In this document: one piece after another, positions 33,238-41,725 of the stretch | How the letters are laid out: each line of letters begins with the position of its first letter | How positions within the stretch are numbered: position 1 is the first letter of the stretch | Source of the DNA: Streptomyces sp. Ncost-T10-10d | GTDB lineage: Bacteria; Actinomycetota; Actinomycetes; Streptomycetales; Streptomycetaceae | Length of the DNA: 64,000 nt | Direction: 5' to 3' | Assembly (NCBI RefSeq): GCF_900091955.1 | Contig: NZ_FMDF01000168.1 | Location: forward strand, 32,952 to 96,951 | Program-made: the position numbers and the translations under genes | The notes under the pieces: model-generated | Told to the model about the DNA's origin: nothing | The model's database searches: none | Seen by the model: the letters and a program-made list of their open reading frames with translations, nothing else

Positions 33238-35409
33238 ATGGCCCACCCTCTCGAACCCCTGGTCATCCGGCACACCCACCGCCTGCCTGCCCCCTTGGGA
33301 CCTGCCGGGCAGGGAAGCGTCGCAGCGCGGCAGTTCGACGTCGCACTGATGTCCGTGGGCTTCAAGCTCTCGGCGGACCTGCTGGAGCGTCTGTCGGGGC
33401 TGTCCGAGGAAACGGTCGTCGCCACCGCCGCGCGCACGCTGGACACCGTCCGCGAGATGGCCGGCAACCACGTCCAGCACAACGTCTACTTCATCGACTT
33501 CCCGGCCAACGTGCCGGACACCGCCGACTTCTGGATGCGGTGCATCGCCCGGGCGCTCACCGACGACACCTCGCGCGACGGCACACTCGCCCAGCTCCGC
33601 ACCGGTGTGGTCGACCTGCTGACCCTCCCGTCGTACGGCACCTACCAGCACACGTACGCCGAGATGCTGGCCGCCCACGACGAGCTGATCGCCGCCGCGG
33701 GCGACCGCACGACTGTCGTGCACCTGGGCGGCACCCCGGACGACGAGGTCACCACCCTGTACCTGGCCCTGGCGGGCAGCACCACTCCGCTCGGCGAAGA
33801 GGACCTGCGCGACCTTCGCTCGCTCGCCGAGCACTGCGTCGACAGCCCCCAGCCCGAGGCGATCCCGGTACGGGAGAACCGCGCCGTCATCAACGTCGCC
33901 CGCCTGCACGCCGGCCGGGACCTCCTCCTGGACACCGTCACCGACGTACTCCGCCTGGCCTGCGCACTCTCGAACGGCGACGTGGCCCTCCTGGAGCCGA
34001 CCCGCTTTCGGTCGCTGCCCCGACCGGTCCGCCGCGCCCTGCTCGCCGGCCTCGACTCGGTGGTCGCGGCCGCCCCCGCCAAGCTCGCCGACGTCACCGC
34101 GCACCGCGAGGCGTTCAAGCGCCTCGGCGAGCGCCTCCATCCGCACGAGTACCCGCGATGGCCGCACGCCGCCGTTGTGTTCGCCGTCGCCCGGGGCGAG
34201 AAGGAGGCCCGGTCCTTCGACAGCCACATCGATGAACTGCTCCGCTCGAACGACGTCACCGGGGCGACGCAACTGCTGAAGACCGCCCCGGGCAAGCTGT
34301 TCCGCTCCCTGGACCGCCTGCTGCGCACGTGCCTCACCCAGGACGAGCGCGATGCTGTCGTGGCCGCTGCCGAGCAGGTCGCCCCGCAGGTCTCCGGCCG
34401 GGTCCTGTTGTCGGTGCGCGAGCACCTGCACAACCGCGCCCGGGAGACCGGTGAGCGCCGCGTCTTCGTCAACCGCCGCGGCGGCGCCTGGGTCACCGCA
34501 GACAACCGTCCCCCCTCGCTGCCGCCCGAGTGCAAGCGCCTCATCGACGTCCTGGACGCCGAGACGCGCCGCCGCCTCCCGGAGCCGGGGCACCTGCTCA
34601 TCGATCCCGACATCCTCGATGTCGCGCTCCCGCTCAGCGGCAAGGCGACGACCGCCGGCCTGGGCGTGCTGCCTCGCGGCTCCCTCTCCCCCGTCGACGG
34701 TGAACTGCTGCGCTTCTTCGTCTACTGGAAGCAGAAGAGCCACGACACCGACTACGACCTGTCGGCGCTGATGCTCGACGCCGAGTACGCGACCGTCTGC
34801 TGGCTGTCGTACACCTCCCTCACCGAGACCGAGGGCGAGCACTCCGGTGACATCACGGAGGCACCCCTGGGCGCCTGGGAGTTCATCAACTTGCGCCTGA
34901 ACGCCGTACGCGGCACCTTCATCGTCCCGCAGGTCGACATCTACTCGGGGGAGGGCTTCGAAGCGGTCGAGGAGTCGTTCTTCGGCTTCATGCTGCGCGA
35001 TGCCCAGCAGCGGGGCCTCCCCTTCGAGCCGCGCACCGTGCGCATGAAGTCGGAGCTGCGGGGGCCGGGCAGGGTCGCGCTGCCGTTGGCGTTCCTGCTC
35101 GGGAGCGACGGCCGCTGGCGCGCCAAGTGGCTCCACCTGTACCTCCGGGGCACCCCGAACGCCAACCGGGTCGAGGAGAACCAGGTGTCGGTCGCTACGC
35201 TGCTGCGCGGCATCGTCGAGCGCGACTACCTCACGGTGCGCCACCTCACCGACCTGATGGCCGACCGCGCCACGGCCATCACGCTGTGGGACGGCACGAC
35301 GATCCCGGACGGCCCCGTCACCTACATCGGCCTGGAACGCCCGGACGGACTGCATCCGGGCTCCCTGATCGTCACCCCGGAAAATCTGCGCGCCCTGATC
35401 CCCGGCTGA
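33238..35409 (+). CDS. large TerD-like domain protein (SCO0854/MXAN_6230-related)
   Basis: 723 residues from ATG 33238; an in-frame ATG at 33202 has no ribosome site. The N-terminal 430 residues are alpha-helical and unassigned. The C-terminal part contains DYDLSALMLDAEYATVCWLSYTSL followed by HSGDITEAPLGAWEFINL. That is the Ca-binding TerD/stress-protein beta-sandwich pattern (D-x-D-L-S, HSGD, GAxE). It resembles the SCO0854/MXAN_6230 family, though no RING finger is visible here. These proteins occur in tellurite/stress-associated and conflict loci. Soluble, cytoplasmic; function unknown. Confidence 0.7.
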   Translation: MAHPLEPLVIRHTHRLPAPLGPAGQGSVAARQFDVALMSVGFKLSADLLERLSGLSEETVVATAARTLDTVREMAGNHVQHNVYFIDFPANVPDTADFWMRCIARALTDDTSRDGTLAQLRTGVVDLLTLPSYGTYQHTYAEMLAAHDELIAAAGDRTTVVHLGGTPDDEVTTLYLALAGSTTPLGEEDLRDLRSLAEHCVDSPQPEAIPVRENRAVINVARLHAGRDLLLDTVTDVLRLACALSNGDVALLEPTRFRSLPRPVRRALLAGLDSVVAAAPAKLADVTAHREAFKRLGERLHPHEYPRWPHAAVVFAVARGEKEARSFDSHIDELLRSNDVTGATQLLKTAPGKLFRSLDRLLRTCLTQDERDAVVAAAEQVAPQVSGRVLLSVREHLHNRARETGERRVFVNRRGGAWVTADNRPPSLPPECKRLIDVLDAETRRRLPEPGHLLIDPDILDVALPLSGKATTAGLGVLPRGSLSPVDGELLRFFVYWKQKSHDTDYDLSALMLDAEYATVCWLSYTSLTETEGEHSGDITEAPLGAWEFINLRLNAVRGTFIVPQVDIYSGEGFEAVEESFFGFMLRDAQQRGLPFEPRTVRMKSELRGPGRVALPLAFLLGSDGRWRAKWLHLYLRGTPNANRVEENQVSVATLLRGIVERDYLTVRHLTDLMADRATAITLWDGTTIPDGPVTYIGLERPDGLHPGSLIVTPENLRALIPG

Positions 35410-35907
35410 CTGCTAGCGTTGGCCCCGGCGAGGCCATGGATGGACTTCCTTCTCAGAACTCTCCGCACTAGTCCCTCCGCTTTCCTTGCCCTCGACGTAA
35501 CGCCGGGGTGCCGAACGGCACTCCGGCGTCGTTGTATCGCCGCCTGGGACTGTGCGTGCCCGGTCAGCGTGTACGTCGCGTGGTACTCGTCGCGCCGGGC
35601 ATCTGCCCACAACGCGCAGCCCTTCGCCTCCGCGATGCCGTGCGTGCGCGGCAGGGGTGTGCTGGTGCGAGAAGGGGAAAGGCGACACGGCCCGCCTGGA
35701 CCGCCCCTCGGCACGATCTTCATCAGTCTTCCAGTTGATCGATTCCAAGGGGCATCTATGGTTCCGGGTGACGGACAAGCCTCGCTGATCCCTGCAAAGG
35801 TCAGCTCCTGTGGTGGCAGTCGGGTCCGGCGGACGGCCCTCATCCTGGGACGGCCGACGAGAGTAGACACGTGCCATGAATACAGGCACAGATGAGGAGC
35901 ACGGCCA
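35410..35907. other. 498-base stretch without a convincing gene
   Basis: Lower GC than its neighbours and with broken codon bias in every frame. A leftward frame contains ALWADARRDEYHATYTLTGHA, which looks somewhat protein-like but has no recognisable family or proper start. It may be the worn remains of an earlier gene. A short AT-richer stretch near 35720-35760 could hold a promoter. Confidence 0.4.
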
Positions 35908-36417
35908 ATGACCAGCGACAATCGCATAGGACCGCCCAGCTTTGGCAGCGAACGCGATACGTTGCGGGCCTTCCTCGACTACCAGCGTGCGACCCTCGCC
36001 ATGAAGTGCGAAAGACTTACCGACGAGGAGCTGCGGCAGCAGTCAATGCCCCCGTCGACGCTGTCGCTGCTCGGCCTGGTGCGGCACATGGCAGAGGTGG
36101 AGCGCGCGTGGTTCCGTCGGGTGTTCGAGGACAACGACGCGCCCATGGTCTGGTCCGACAAAATCGACTTCCAGGCGGCGTACGACGCGAGCGCGTCGAC
36201 CAGGGCCGAGGCGTTCGCAGCCTGGGAGGCCGAGATGGAGAACTCGCGCCGCATCGAGCGGGAGGCTGAATCTCTGGACCTGGCCGGGCATCAGCCAAGA
36301 TGGGGCGAGGAGGTATCGCTGCGGATGGTGATGGTGCACGTGCTTTTGGAATACGGCCGCCACAACGGGCACGCGGACTTCCTGCGTGAGGGTGTCGACG
36401 GGACCGTGGGCGCCTGA
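35908..36417 (+). CDS. DinB family protein (DUF664)
   Basis: 169 residues from ATG 35908. The DinB four-helix bundle carries the three metal-ligand positions: His in LLGLVRHMAEVERAWFRR (first His) and the C-terminal LLEYGRHNGHADFLRE (HxxH pair). DUF664 proteins are predicted thiol- or mycothiol-dependent enzymes of unknown substrate. It lies in an accessory stretch, with an uncharacterised gene 83 bases downstream. Confidence 0.87.
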   Translation: MTSDNRIGPPSFGSERDTLRAFLDYQRATLAMKCERLTDEELRQQSMPPSTLSLLGLVRHMAEVERAWFRRVFEDNDAPMVWSDKIDFQAAYDASASTRAEAFAAWEAEMENSRRIEREAESLDLAGHQPRWGEEVSLRMVMVHVLLEYGRHNGHADFLREGVDGTVGA

Positions 36418-36500
36418 GTCCGCTGGAGGCCCCGATCTCAAAATGCTGATCGCTTCCAGAGAATCGCCTGCGTGTCTGGAAGGTGCTTACGCTCCCGGGC

Positions 36501-37241
36501 ATGACCAAATTCTTCGCCACTGTGTGCCTGCCGCCGACCGCGCCTCGGAAGGTTCCACAGGCGATAGCTGCCACCATGGCGCCCTACAACGCCAACCTCA
36601 CCGAGGAATGGAATCCGGTCGGCCACTGGGACTGGTGGGCCATCCACTCCAGCGCGGGCAACGCCTACCTCGTGTTGCCTCCGCACGACGGCGACCGCAG
36701 GCTCGTCACGGCCTCAACCGTGCCGCGCAGGAAGGCCAAGCTCGATGCCCTGGGGCCGCTGGAATGCTACGGCGGGCCTCGGGGTCTGCTCGACTTCGAC
36801 GGTATGCGAAAACGAGCGGCGCGCACGCATGACGCCCTGCTCGCCGCTTGGACCGAGCTGACTGCTATACACCCGCCGGCCCGCCCGCTCGCCGACTTCC
36901 TCGCTCGCCACGAAGCCGATCCTGAAAGGTACTCCCTGGCAGACGCCAGAAAGGAGCATCTGGCCCAGCCGCTGGTGCAGGACGTGGCCCAGCGGGCCGT
37001 CGCGGGAGACCCGCACTTTGACACGTCGTTCCTGCTCAACGACCCGGTCGCATACTTCGCGCAGGAACACGAGGAAGCCCGGCTGTGGTCGGTCCGGTGC
37101 GCCGTGCCCGGCTTCGCCCTGGTCACCCTTGATGGCGCCTGGATGGACGCGGACACAGACGGCTACTGGGAACAAGCCAACCGCTATCTCGACGGCCTCG
37201 ACGCCGAGGCCGTCGTCCTCGACCTACTCTGTCACTCCTGA
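36501..37241 (+). CDS. hypothetical protein
   Basis: 246 residues from ATG 36501; an earlier in-frame start at 36483 lacks support. N-terminal segments ATVCLPPTAPRKVPQAIAATMAPYN and EEWNPVGHWDWW, followed by CYGGPRGLLDFDGMRKRAA, recall a family of uncharacterised actinobacterial and phage-associated proteins. The N-terminal domain is a small beta-alpha unit and the rest is helical. Composition is slightly lower in GC than average. Function unknown. Confidence 0.65.
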   Translation: MTKFFATVCLPPTAPRKVPQAIAATMAPYNANLTEEWNPVGHWDWWAIHSSAGNAYLVLPPHDGDRRLVTASTVPRRKAKLDALGPLECYGGPRGLLDFDGMRKRAARTHDALLAAWTELTAIHPPARPLADFLARHEADPERYSLADARKEHLAQPLVQDVAQRAVAGDPHFDTSFLLNDPVAYFAQEHEEARLWSVRCAVPGFALVTLDGAWMDADTDGYWEQANRYLDGLDAEAVVLDLLCHS

Positions 37242-37317
37242 GTCGTCAGACCGGGCCGACCCATAGAGGTCAGCCCGCCGACTGGGCGGCGGGAGCCCAT
37301 GATCGCCCGGACAGGCT

Positions 37318-37713
37318 CTAGCCGAACTCGCACCACACCACCTTGCCCGGGTTCCGCTCCCCGACCCCCCATAGATCCGCCAGCGCCACCACGATCACCA
37401 GCCCGCGCCCCGACTCCCCGTCCGGCTCCCGCACGCCCGGCTGCCCACCCCCGCTGTCGTGGACCTCGACCCGCAGCAACTTCCCCTCTTCACGCAGCAG
37501 CAGCCGCACCCGATACCCCCGCCCCGGCGGCACCCCGTGCACCAGAGCATTGGTGGCCAGCTCGCTCACACACAGCAGTACGTCATCCAGCCGCGCACCG
37601 AACCCCCAGTCGGTGACAGCACCTCGTACGAACTCCCGGGCGGCAGGCACCGATCGGCGCTCACGCCGGTAGAACCGCTCACGCAGCAGCGAGAGTTGCA
37701 TCGTCTCGTTCAT
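37318..37713 (-). CDS. RsbW-like ATP-binding (anti-sigma kinase) protein
   Basis: 131 residues from ATG 37713. A GHKL-fold HATPase_c_2 domain carries the N-box CVSELATNALVHGVPPG, the G1 box VEVHDSGGG and the G2 box GESGRGLVIVVALADLWG. Small RsbW-like proteins of this type accompany XRE/DUF397 genes in streptomycetes. Here it is divergent from such a pair across 112 bases, so the three probably form one WhiJ-type regulatory unit. Its partner sigma or anti-anti-sigma protein is not in view. Confidence 0.87.
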   Translation of the reverse strand: MNETMQLSLLRERFYRRERRSVPAAREFVRGAVTDWGFGARLDDVLLCVSELATNALVHGVPPGRGYRVRLLLREEGKLLRVEVHDSGGGQPGVREPDGESGRGLVIVVALADLWGVGERNPGKVVWCEFG

Positions 37714-37825
37714 GGGACGAGAGTCACACTCCGTGACTACGCTGCCGCAGTATGCGCACTCGTACAGATTTCTTGTACGGGCCGTGCGCGCGTGACGTAC
37801 GCACGTAGGTGGGAGTTCGATCCGT

Positions 37826-38650
37826 ATGCACCCCAGGAAACGGCAGCGCAAGAACGCGTCGGCGATGAAACTCGTGGGCAAGCTGGTCGGCGTGTTCCGC
37901 ACTGCGGCCGGCCTGACCCAGGCCCAACTCGCGGACCGGGTCGGCCACCAGGTGGAGACGATCGCCTCCATCGAACAGGGCAGACGCGCGCTGCTGCCGG
38001 AACTGGCCTGCAGGTTGGACCGGTTACTGGAGACGAAGGGGGCACTGGAGACGGCGGTGGGGAACATGCCGGAGGTGGATCTGATCCCGGCGTGGGTCGA
38101 GGAGTACCTGGACCTGGAGCGCGAAGCCCTGGCCCTGTCCTGGTACGACAACCAGGTGCTCCCCGGGCTCCTCCAGACGGAGCCGTACGCACGGGCCGTC
38201 TTCCGCAACCGCGTTCCCGTCTTCAGCGAGGACGAGATCGCCGTCCAGACCACGGGGCGCCTCAAGCGCCAGGAAATCCTGCACCGCACCACGCCCCCGA
38301 CCATCAGCTTCGTCGTCTGGGAACCGGTCCTGATGCTCCAACTCCTGGACGACGATGGGCATGCGGAGCAGCTGCGCCACCTGCGGGCGTGCGCCACGCT
38401 CCCCGGCATCTGCATCCAGGCCCTGCCGCTGAACAGCCGGACCCACGCCGGACTCGACGGCCCCTTCATCCTGCTGGAGACACCGGACTACCAGCACGTC
38501 GCTTATTCCGAAACACAACGCGGCAGCCTGCTCGTCTCGGACCCCGACGAGGTCAGCATCCTCGCCCAGAAATATGCGATGCTGCGAGCCCAGGCCCTCA
38601 GCCCCGAAGACACCCTGGGCCTGTTGGACCGTCTGCTGGGAGAGCAATGA
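37826..38650 (+). CDS. XRE-family regulator with DUF5753 domain (WhiJ-type)
   Basis: 274 residues. The XRE HTH lies at residues 18-70 (LVGVFRTAAGLTQAQLADRVGHQVETIASIEQGRRA). The C-terminal DUF5753 domain starts at WYDNQVLPGLLQTEPYARAVF and includes GRLKRQEIL. This is the WhiJ/AbaA-orfA class of Streptomyces developmental regulators, which work with a DUF397 partner. That partner follows with an ATGA stop/start overlap at 38647-38650. ATG 37826 is preceded by GGTGGGAG. Confidence 0.9.
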   Translation: MHPRKRQRKNASAMKLVGKLVGVFRTAAGLTQAQLADRVGHQVETIASIEQGRRALLPELACRLDRLLETKGALETAVGNMPEVDLIPAWVEEYLDLEREALALSWYDNQVLPGLLQTEPYARAVFRNRVPVFSEDEIAVQTTGRLKRQEILHRTTPPTISFVVWEPVLMLQLLDDDGHAEQLRHLRACATLPGICIQALPLNSRTHAGLDGPFILLETPDYQHVAYSETQRGSLLVSDPDEVSILAQKYAMLRAQALSPEDTLGLLDRLLGEQ

Positions 38651-38898
38651 GCACTGCACGTGAGTGGTTCAAGTCCAGCTACAGCGGCAGCGAAGGCGGC
38701 GCATGCCTCGAAGTCGCCTACGAATGGCGCAAGTCCAGCTACAGCGGCAGCGAAGGTGGCGAATGCGTCGAGGTCGCCGCCCACCCCACCGCCATCCACG
38801 TCCGCGACTCCAAGAACCCCGACGGCCCCACTCTCACCGTCGCGCCCACCACCTGGACGGCCTTCGCCGGCTTCGCCGCCGACCGGCGACTCGTCTGA
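38647..38898 (+). CDS. DUF397 small protein with a duplicated N-terminal motif
   Basis: 83 residues, ATG overlapping the regulator's stop. A usual DUF397 protein has one W-x-KSSYSGSEGG-C-EVA segment followed by VRDSKNP and a WxxF end. Here the segment occurs twice (WFKSSYSGSEGGACLEVA, then WRKSSYSGSEGGECVEVA) through a 60-base tandem duplication. The rest (IHVRDSKNPDGPTLTV, WTAFAGF) is standard. DUF397 proteins act with WhiJ-like regulators; the effect of the doubled motif is unknown. Confidence 0.92.
   Translation: MSTAREWFKSSYSGSEGGACLEVAYEWRKSSYSGSEGGECVEVAAHPTAIHVRDSKNPDGPTLTVAPTTWTAFAGFAADRRLV
38665..38784 (+). repeat. 60-bp in-frame tandem duplication inside the DUF397 gene
   Basis: aagtccagctacagcggcag occurs at 38671 and again at 38731, with the 30-base core identical except for one base. 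The period of 60 bases equals 20 codons, so the frame is kept. High identity indicates a recent event or ongoing conversion. Boundaries are approximate. Confidence 0.85.
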
Positions 38899-38921
38899 GC
38901 CCACGGGAGGGACACCACCGC

Positions 38922-39587
38922 ATGGCTGTCATCCACCACACCACACTGACGCCCACCAAACTGGAACTCCTCTCCTCCTGGCTGCCCGCGCAGCCCTGGT
39001 ACCGCGGCAAGGCGGGGCAGCAGCCGGAGCTGGCCAGGACCGGCGGGTTCCGGCTGGACGACCCGGAGGGCGAAGTCGGCATCGAATTCATGGCGGTCAC
39101 CGACTCCTCGGGGGACCAACCGATCACGTACCAGGTGCCGTTCAGCTACCGTGGCGCCCCGATCGCGGGCGCCGACGAAGCACTCATCGGCACGACGGAG
39201 CACGGAGTGCTGGGGCAGCGTTGGGTGTACGACGGGACGCGTGACCCGGTCCTCGTCGCCCAGCTGTTCGCACTGATCGTCGGCGAGGCCGAGCCACAGA
39301 TGCAGAGCACGAGCGACACCCCCGACCCGTCCGTCACCGGTTGGTTCGCGGAGACCGGCGCCACGGCGGCGATTGCCGACACGGCCGCGACCGACGACCC
39401 GGGCGGTACGAACCTCATCGTGAAAACGGCGGCGGACGGGCGCCGGCTGGCCATCCACATCAACCGCGTTCTCCAGCCCGGTCAGGACACCGACGAGCAA
39501 GCACTCGGTCACGTCACCGCGGACGTGCCGCTGCCCGACGGTACTGCGGCACGCACCGCGTTCGTCGTCGTCCACGCACACCCGTAG
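38922..39587 (+). CDS. stand-alone maltokinase N-terminal cap-like protein
   Basis: 221 residues from ATG 38922, with GGGAGGGA upstream. It begins LSSWLPAQPWYRGKAGQ and continues through TYQVPFSYRGAPIAGADEALIGTTEHGVLGQRWVYDGTRDPVLV. This is the cap domain seen at the N-terminus of actinobacterial maltokinases, yet no kinase domain follows. Such detached caps are often annotated as glucan-branching related, but enzymatic activity is unlikely. It sits between the WhiJ-type set and IS debris. Confidence 0.8.
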   Translation: MAVIHHTTLTPTKLELLSSWLPAQPWYRGKAGQQPELARTGGFRLDDPEGEVGIEFMAVTDSSGDQPITYQVPFSYRGAPIAGADEALIGTTEHGVLGQRWVYDGTRDPVLVAQLFALIVGEAEPQMQSTSDTPDPSVTGWFAETGATAAIADTAATDDPGGTNLIVKTAADGRRLAIHINRVLQPGQDTDEQALGHVTADVPLPDGTAARTAFVVVHAHP

Positions 39588-39602
39588 TCCGAACCGTCGT
39601 GC

Positions 39603-39800
39603 CTCCAGCGGGATGGCCGGTGGCAGGACCACCGTGAGGTCATCGATGCGAACGCCTTCACGTTCCGTACCGGATCACAGTGGGTGCACGTGCCCGGGAG
39701 GTGCGGCACCTGGCGGGGCGTCTGCAACCGGCTGCGGATGTGGGCCACCAACGGCATCTGGGAGCGGGTGTTCACCGCTCTGATGTCCCAGGCCGATGCG
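39603..39800 (+). mobile_element. IS5-family transposase N-terminal remnant
   Basis: Frame starting near 39603 reads GRWQDHREVIDANAFTFRTG, then QWVHVPGRCGTWRGVCNRLRMWATNGIWERVFTALMSQADA. This is the DUF4096-type N-terminal domain of IS5-family transposases (W-x-DHR, RTG-x-xW, P-x-x-G-W, R-x-x-x-W). It has no proper start. It stops matching at about 39800, where a minus-strand fragment of a different transposase begins. Not functional. Confidence 0.75.
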
Positions 39801-39948
39801 GGGCGCGTCGTAACCGGCGTCCGCGACGACGAGGATGTCCGGGTCCCCCGTCTGCCGCTGCCCCGCCGTGATCAATCGCTCGACGGGTTCGTGCAGCTGC
39901 CGGGCGGCGACGGTGGCGGTGTCGGCCGTGCACACCACCCCTACTCGG
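39792..39948 (-). mobile_element. IS701-like transposase internal fragment
   Basis: The minus-strand frame reads GVVCTADTATVAARQLHEPV, then RLITAGQRQTGDPDILVVADAGYDAPRIG. GDPDIL(V/I)VxDAGYD is the DDE-region signature of IS701-like transposases common in actinomycetes. The piece is about 50 codons, joined head-on to the IS5 remnant, and ends where the DUF4232 gene's stop (39941) begins. Confidence 0.7.
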
Positions 39949-40615
39949 TCGTGTGCGTGGGGTAGACCTCGACGTCGGTGTAGGCGCCCTTGATGTCCCC
40001 TGCGCCCGCGGGCCACTTCAGGTTCACGGTGTGGGCCTCGTTCGGGGGCGTCACCAGGATGTTGGTCGGGGACGCGAGGCTCTTGCCGGTGTTGTCGATG
40101 TCGTAGGCGAGGTTGAAGACGGCGGCGTCGCCGGGCTTCAGGGTGGTGATACGCGGCTGGGCGTGGCCGCGCTCGATGGGGTTCGAGGTGTGGTCGGCGT
40201 CCTTGATGTCGACGCCCGCGAAGCCCGTGGCCGAGCAGGTGGTCGAACCGCGGTTGATCATGGTGATGTCGATCCGGCCGGAATCCTTGTCGGGCGCGGC
40301 GTCCCTGGCGTCGATGGCCAGGTCTTCCGTCTTGCAGAACGTGATCTTGGCGCTGGTCTTCGTCGCGCCGTTCGAGGCTGCCTCTGACTTGGTGTCCTCA
40401 CCGGAGCCCGCCTTCGCGTTGCCGGCCTCCGAGCCGCCGGAGCCCGAGCCGCCCTCCGACTTCGAGCCACTGTCCGAGGACGAAGAAGACGAGGACGAGG
40501 ACGAGGAGCCCTCGGAGGACGAGTCCTTCCCGGAGCTGTCGCTGCCACAGGCGGTGAGCGAGAGAGTGGCGGCGACGCCGATGGCAGCGAGAGCGGCGAT
40601 ACGGGTGTACTTCAC
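39941..40615 (-). CDS. DUF4232 domain lipoprotein with poly-Ser linker
   Basis: 224 residues from ATG 40615. The signal peptide has lipobox SLTAC. A Ser/Gly/Glu-rich linker of about 50 residues follows, including a run of eleven Ser. The DUF4232 domain then starts at ITFCKTEDLAIDARDAAPDKDSGRIDITMINRGSTTCSATG, with the expected Cys pair. It is intact although wedged between IS fragments, and its 3' end abuts the IS701-like remnant. A relative of the lipoprotein at 29924. Function unknown. Confidence 0.84.
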   Translation of the reverse strand: MKYTRIAALAAIGVAATLSLTACGSDSSGKDSSSEGSSSSSSSSSSSDSGSKSEGGSGSGGSEAGNAKAGSGEDTKSEAASNGATKTSAKITFCKTEDLAIDARDAAPDKDSGRIDITMINRGSTTCSATGFAGVDIKDADHTSNPIERGHAQPRITTLKPGDAAVFNLAYDIDNTGKSLASPTNILVTPPNEAHTVNLKWPAGAGDIKGAYTDVEVYPTHTTE

Positions 40616-40815
40616 GGTGTTCCCCCAGGAATAGCGCGGTGCATGTGGTCGGAAGTATTTGTATCTCGCACCGAGTCACAGGCGGTCCTCCGCGACGTCT
40701 TCGTTCTGTCACAGGCGCATTGGCCTCTCGGTCCGCCCAAGAGCTGTCCCGTAATTGCCGAAAAGCAAGCAACCGTATGCGGCAGCCGGGCGGCCTCAAG
40801 TTTCAAGATCCTCAG

Positions 40816-40953
40816 TCACAGGGCTGATCGACGAAGGGTTTCCTGCCACTCGTTCATCACGTCGCGGGCCTCGTCCAGTGCGGGATCGCGGCTCCCGCCG
40901 GGCGCGTATGCCAGGGACCGGTCCACGTGGAGCGGCACATGGGCGCAGTAGAG
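40816..40953 (-). pseudogene. short coding-like remnant, unassigned
   Basis: The minus-strand frame ends at TGA (40818-40816) and encodes LYCAHVPLHVDRSLAYAPGG, then RDPALDEARDVMNEWQETLR. It has normal streptomycete codon bias but no start, and directly abuts the IS5 C-terminal fragment. It is probably the 3' end of a gene truncated by the IS. Family not recognised. Confidence 0.35.
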
Positions 40954-41029
40954 GTACGACAAGACCGCCACCTCCTACGAAGCGGTGGTCAGCCTGGCGT
41001 CGATCCTGCTCTGGGCGAGACCCGTTTAC
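40952..41029 (+). mobile_element. IS5-family transposase C-terminal remnant
   Basis: The frame at 40952 reads RYDKTATSYEAVVSLASILL followed by WARPV, the C-terminal tail of IS5-type transposases (R-x-x-x-RYDKTA-x-SY-x-A). It is only about 25 codons long and 1.15 kb from the N-terminal remnant at 39603. It may be the other end of the same element or an independent relic. Confidence 0.65.
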
Positions 41030-41043
41030 AGACGGGGCCTGGC

Positions 41044-41574
41044 TCACTTGCGCTCAAGTGCGGCCCGCACGGCCTCGGCGTCCGTGCCCTCGGTGTCGAC
41101 CAGGTTGGCCGTCTGATCGACGAGCCACGCACCCTGTTCGCCGGGAACGAGCCGCAGCGCGGTGTGAACGGTGCCGAAATTCCCTGTACCGGTCGCCAAG
41201 GTCACCCGCAGTCCGATTCCCGCCGGGTGCGGACCGAAGGCCGAGACCTCGACCGCCTCACCGGTGCTCACCCGCGCGTCCGAGTAGTCGCCGAGCCGGG
41301 GCAAACCAGTGATTTCGACGCACTCGGCGACAGTGTCCGCCCCCAAACTCTGCCGCAGGCGTTCGGTCCGGGCTTCGCAGGCGGCCTCCCAGTCCTGATC
41401 CACCGAGGCATGCTGGAAGGCCCGCGCGGCCTCGATCGCAGCCGCCGCACGCTCCTTGCTCCCACCACCGCCACCGCTACCCGTGTCGGCGCAACCGGCC
41501 GACGACAGGCTCACCGCCATCACGAGCATCCCAGCGGCACGTCCAACCCGAGCAGCCACGCCCCGTCCCCTCAT
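41044..41574 (-). CDS. secreted lipoprotein, unknown
   Basis: 176 residues. The signal peptide MRGRGVAARVGRAAGMLVMA continues to the lipobox SSAGC, followed by a Gly-rich linker. The mature domain (about residues 40-176) starts with a helix (AAAAIEAARAFQHASVDQDWEAAC) and has a conserved-looking Cys pair and C-terminal LVPGEQGAWLVDQT. This resembles NTF2-like small lipoproteins that sit upstream of hypothetical envelope genes, but the fold call is tentative. The 3' end lies next to IS debris. Confidence 0.68.
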   Translation of the reverse strand: MRGRGVAARVGRAAGMLVMAVSLSSAGCADTGSGGGGGSKERAAAAIEAARAFQHASVDQDWEAACEARTERLRQSLGADTVAECVEITGLPRLGDYSDARVSTGEAVEVSAFGPHPAGIGLRVTLATGTGNFGTVHTALRLVPGEQGAWLVDQTANLVDTEGTDAEAVRAALERK

Positions 41575-41725
41575 CGGCCCTCCCCAGCGCCTTTTGGAGG
41601 ATTACAACACGGGGCCGGAATCGGGTGGTCTGAACGATGCGGCCTGGCGGCCATAGGGGACTGCGGGAGTCCGGAGGCCGCCCGCAGCCCGGCCGCTGTC
41701 AGTGGCCGCGTCTAGAGTCGCGGAC

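Noticed and set aside
35419..35895. A gene in the 498-base gap before the DinB gene
   Set aside because: Frames on both strands lack a ribosome site, consistent codon bias and any known domain.
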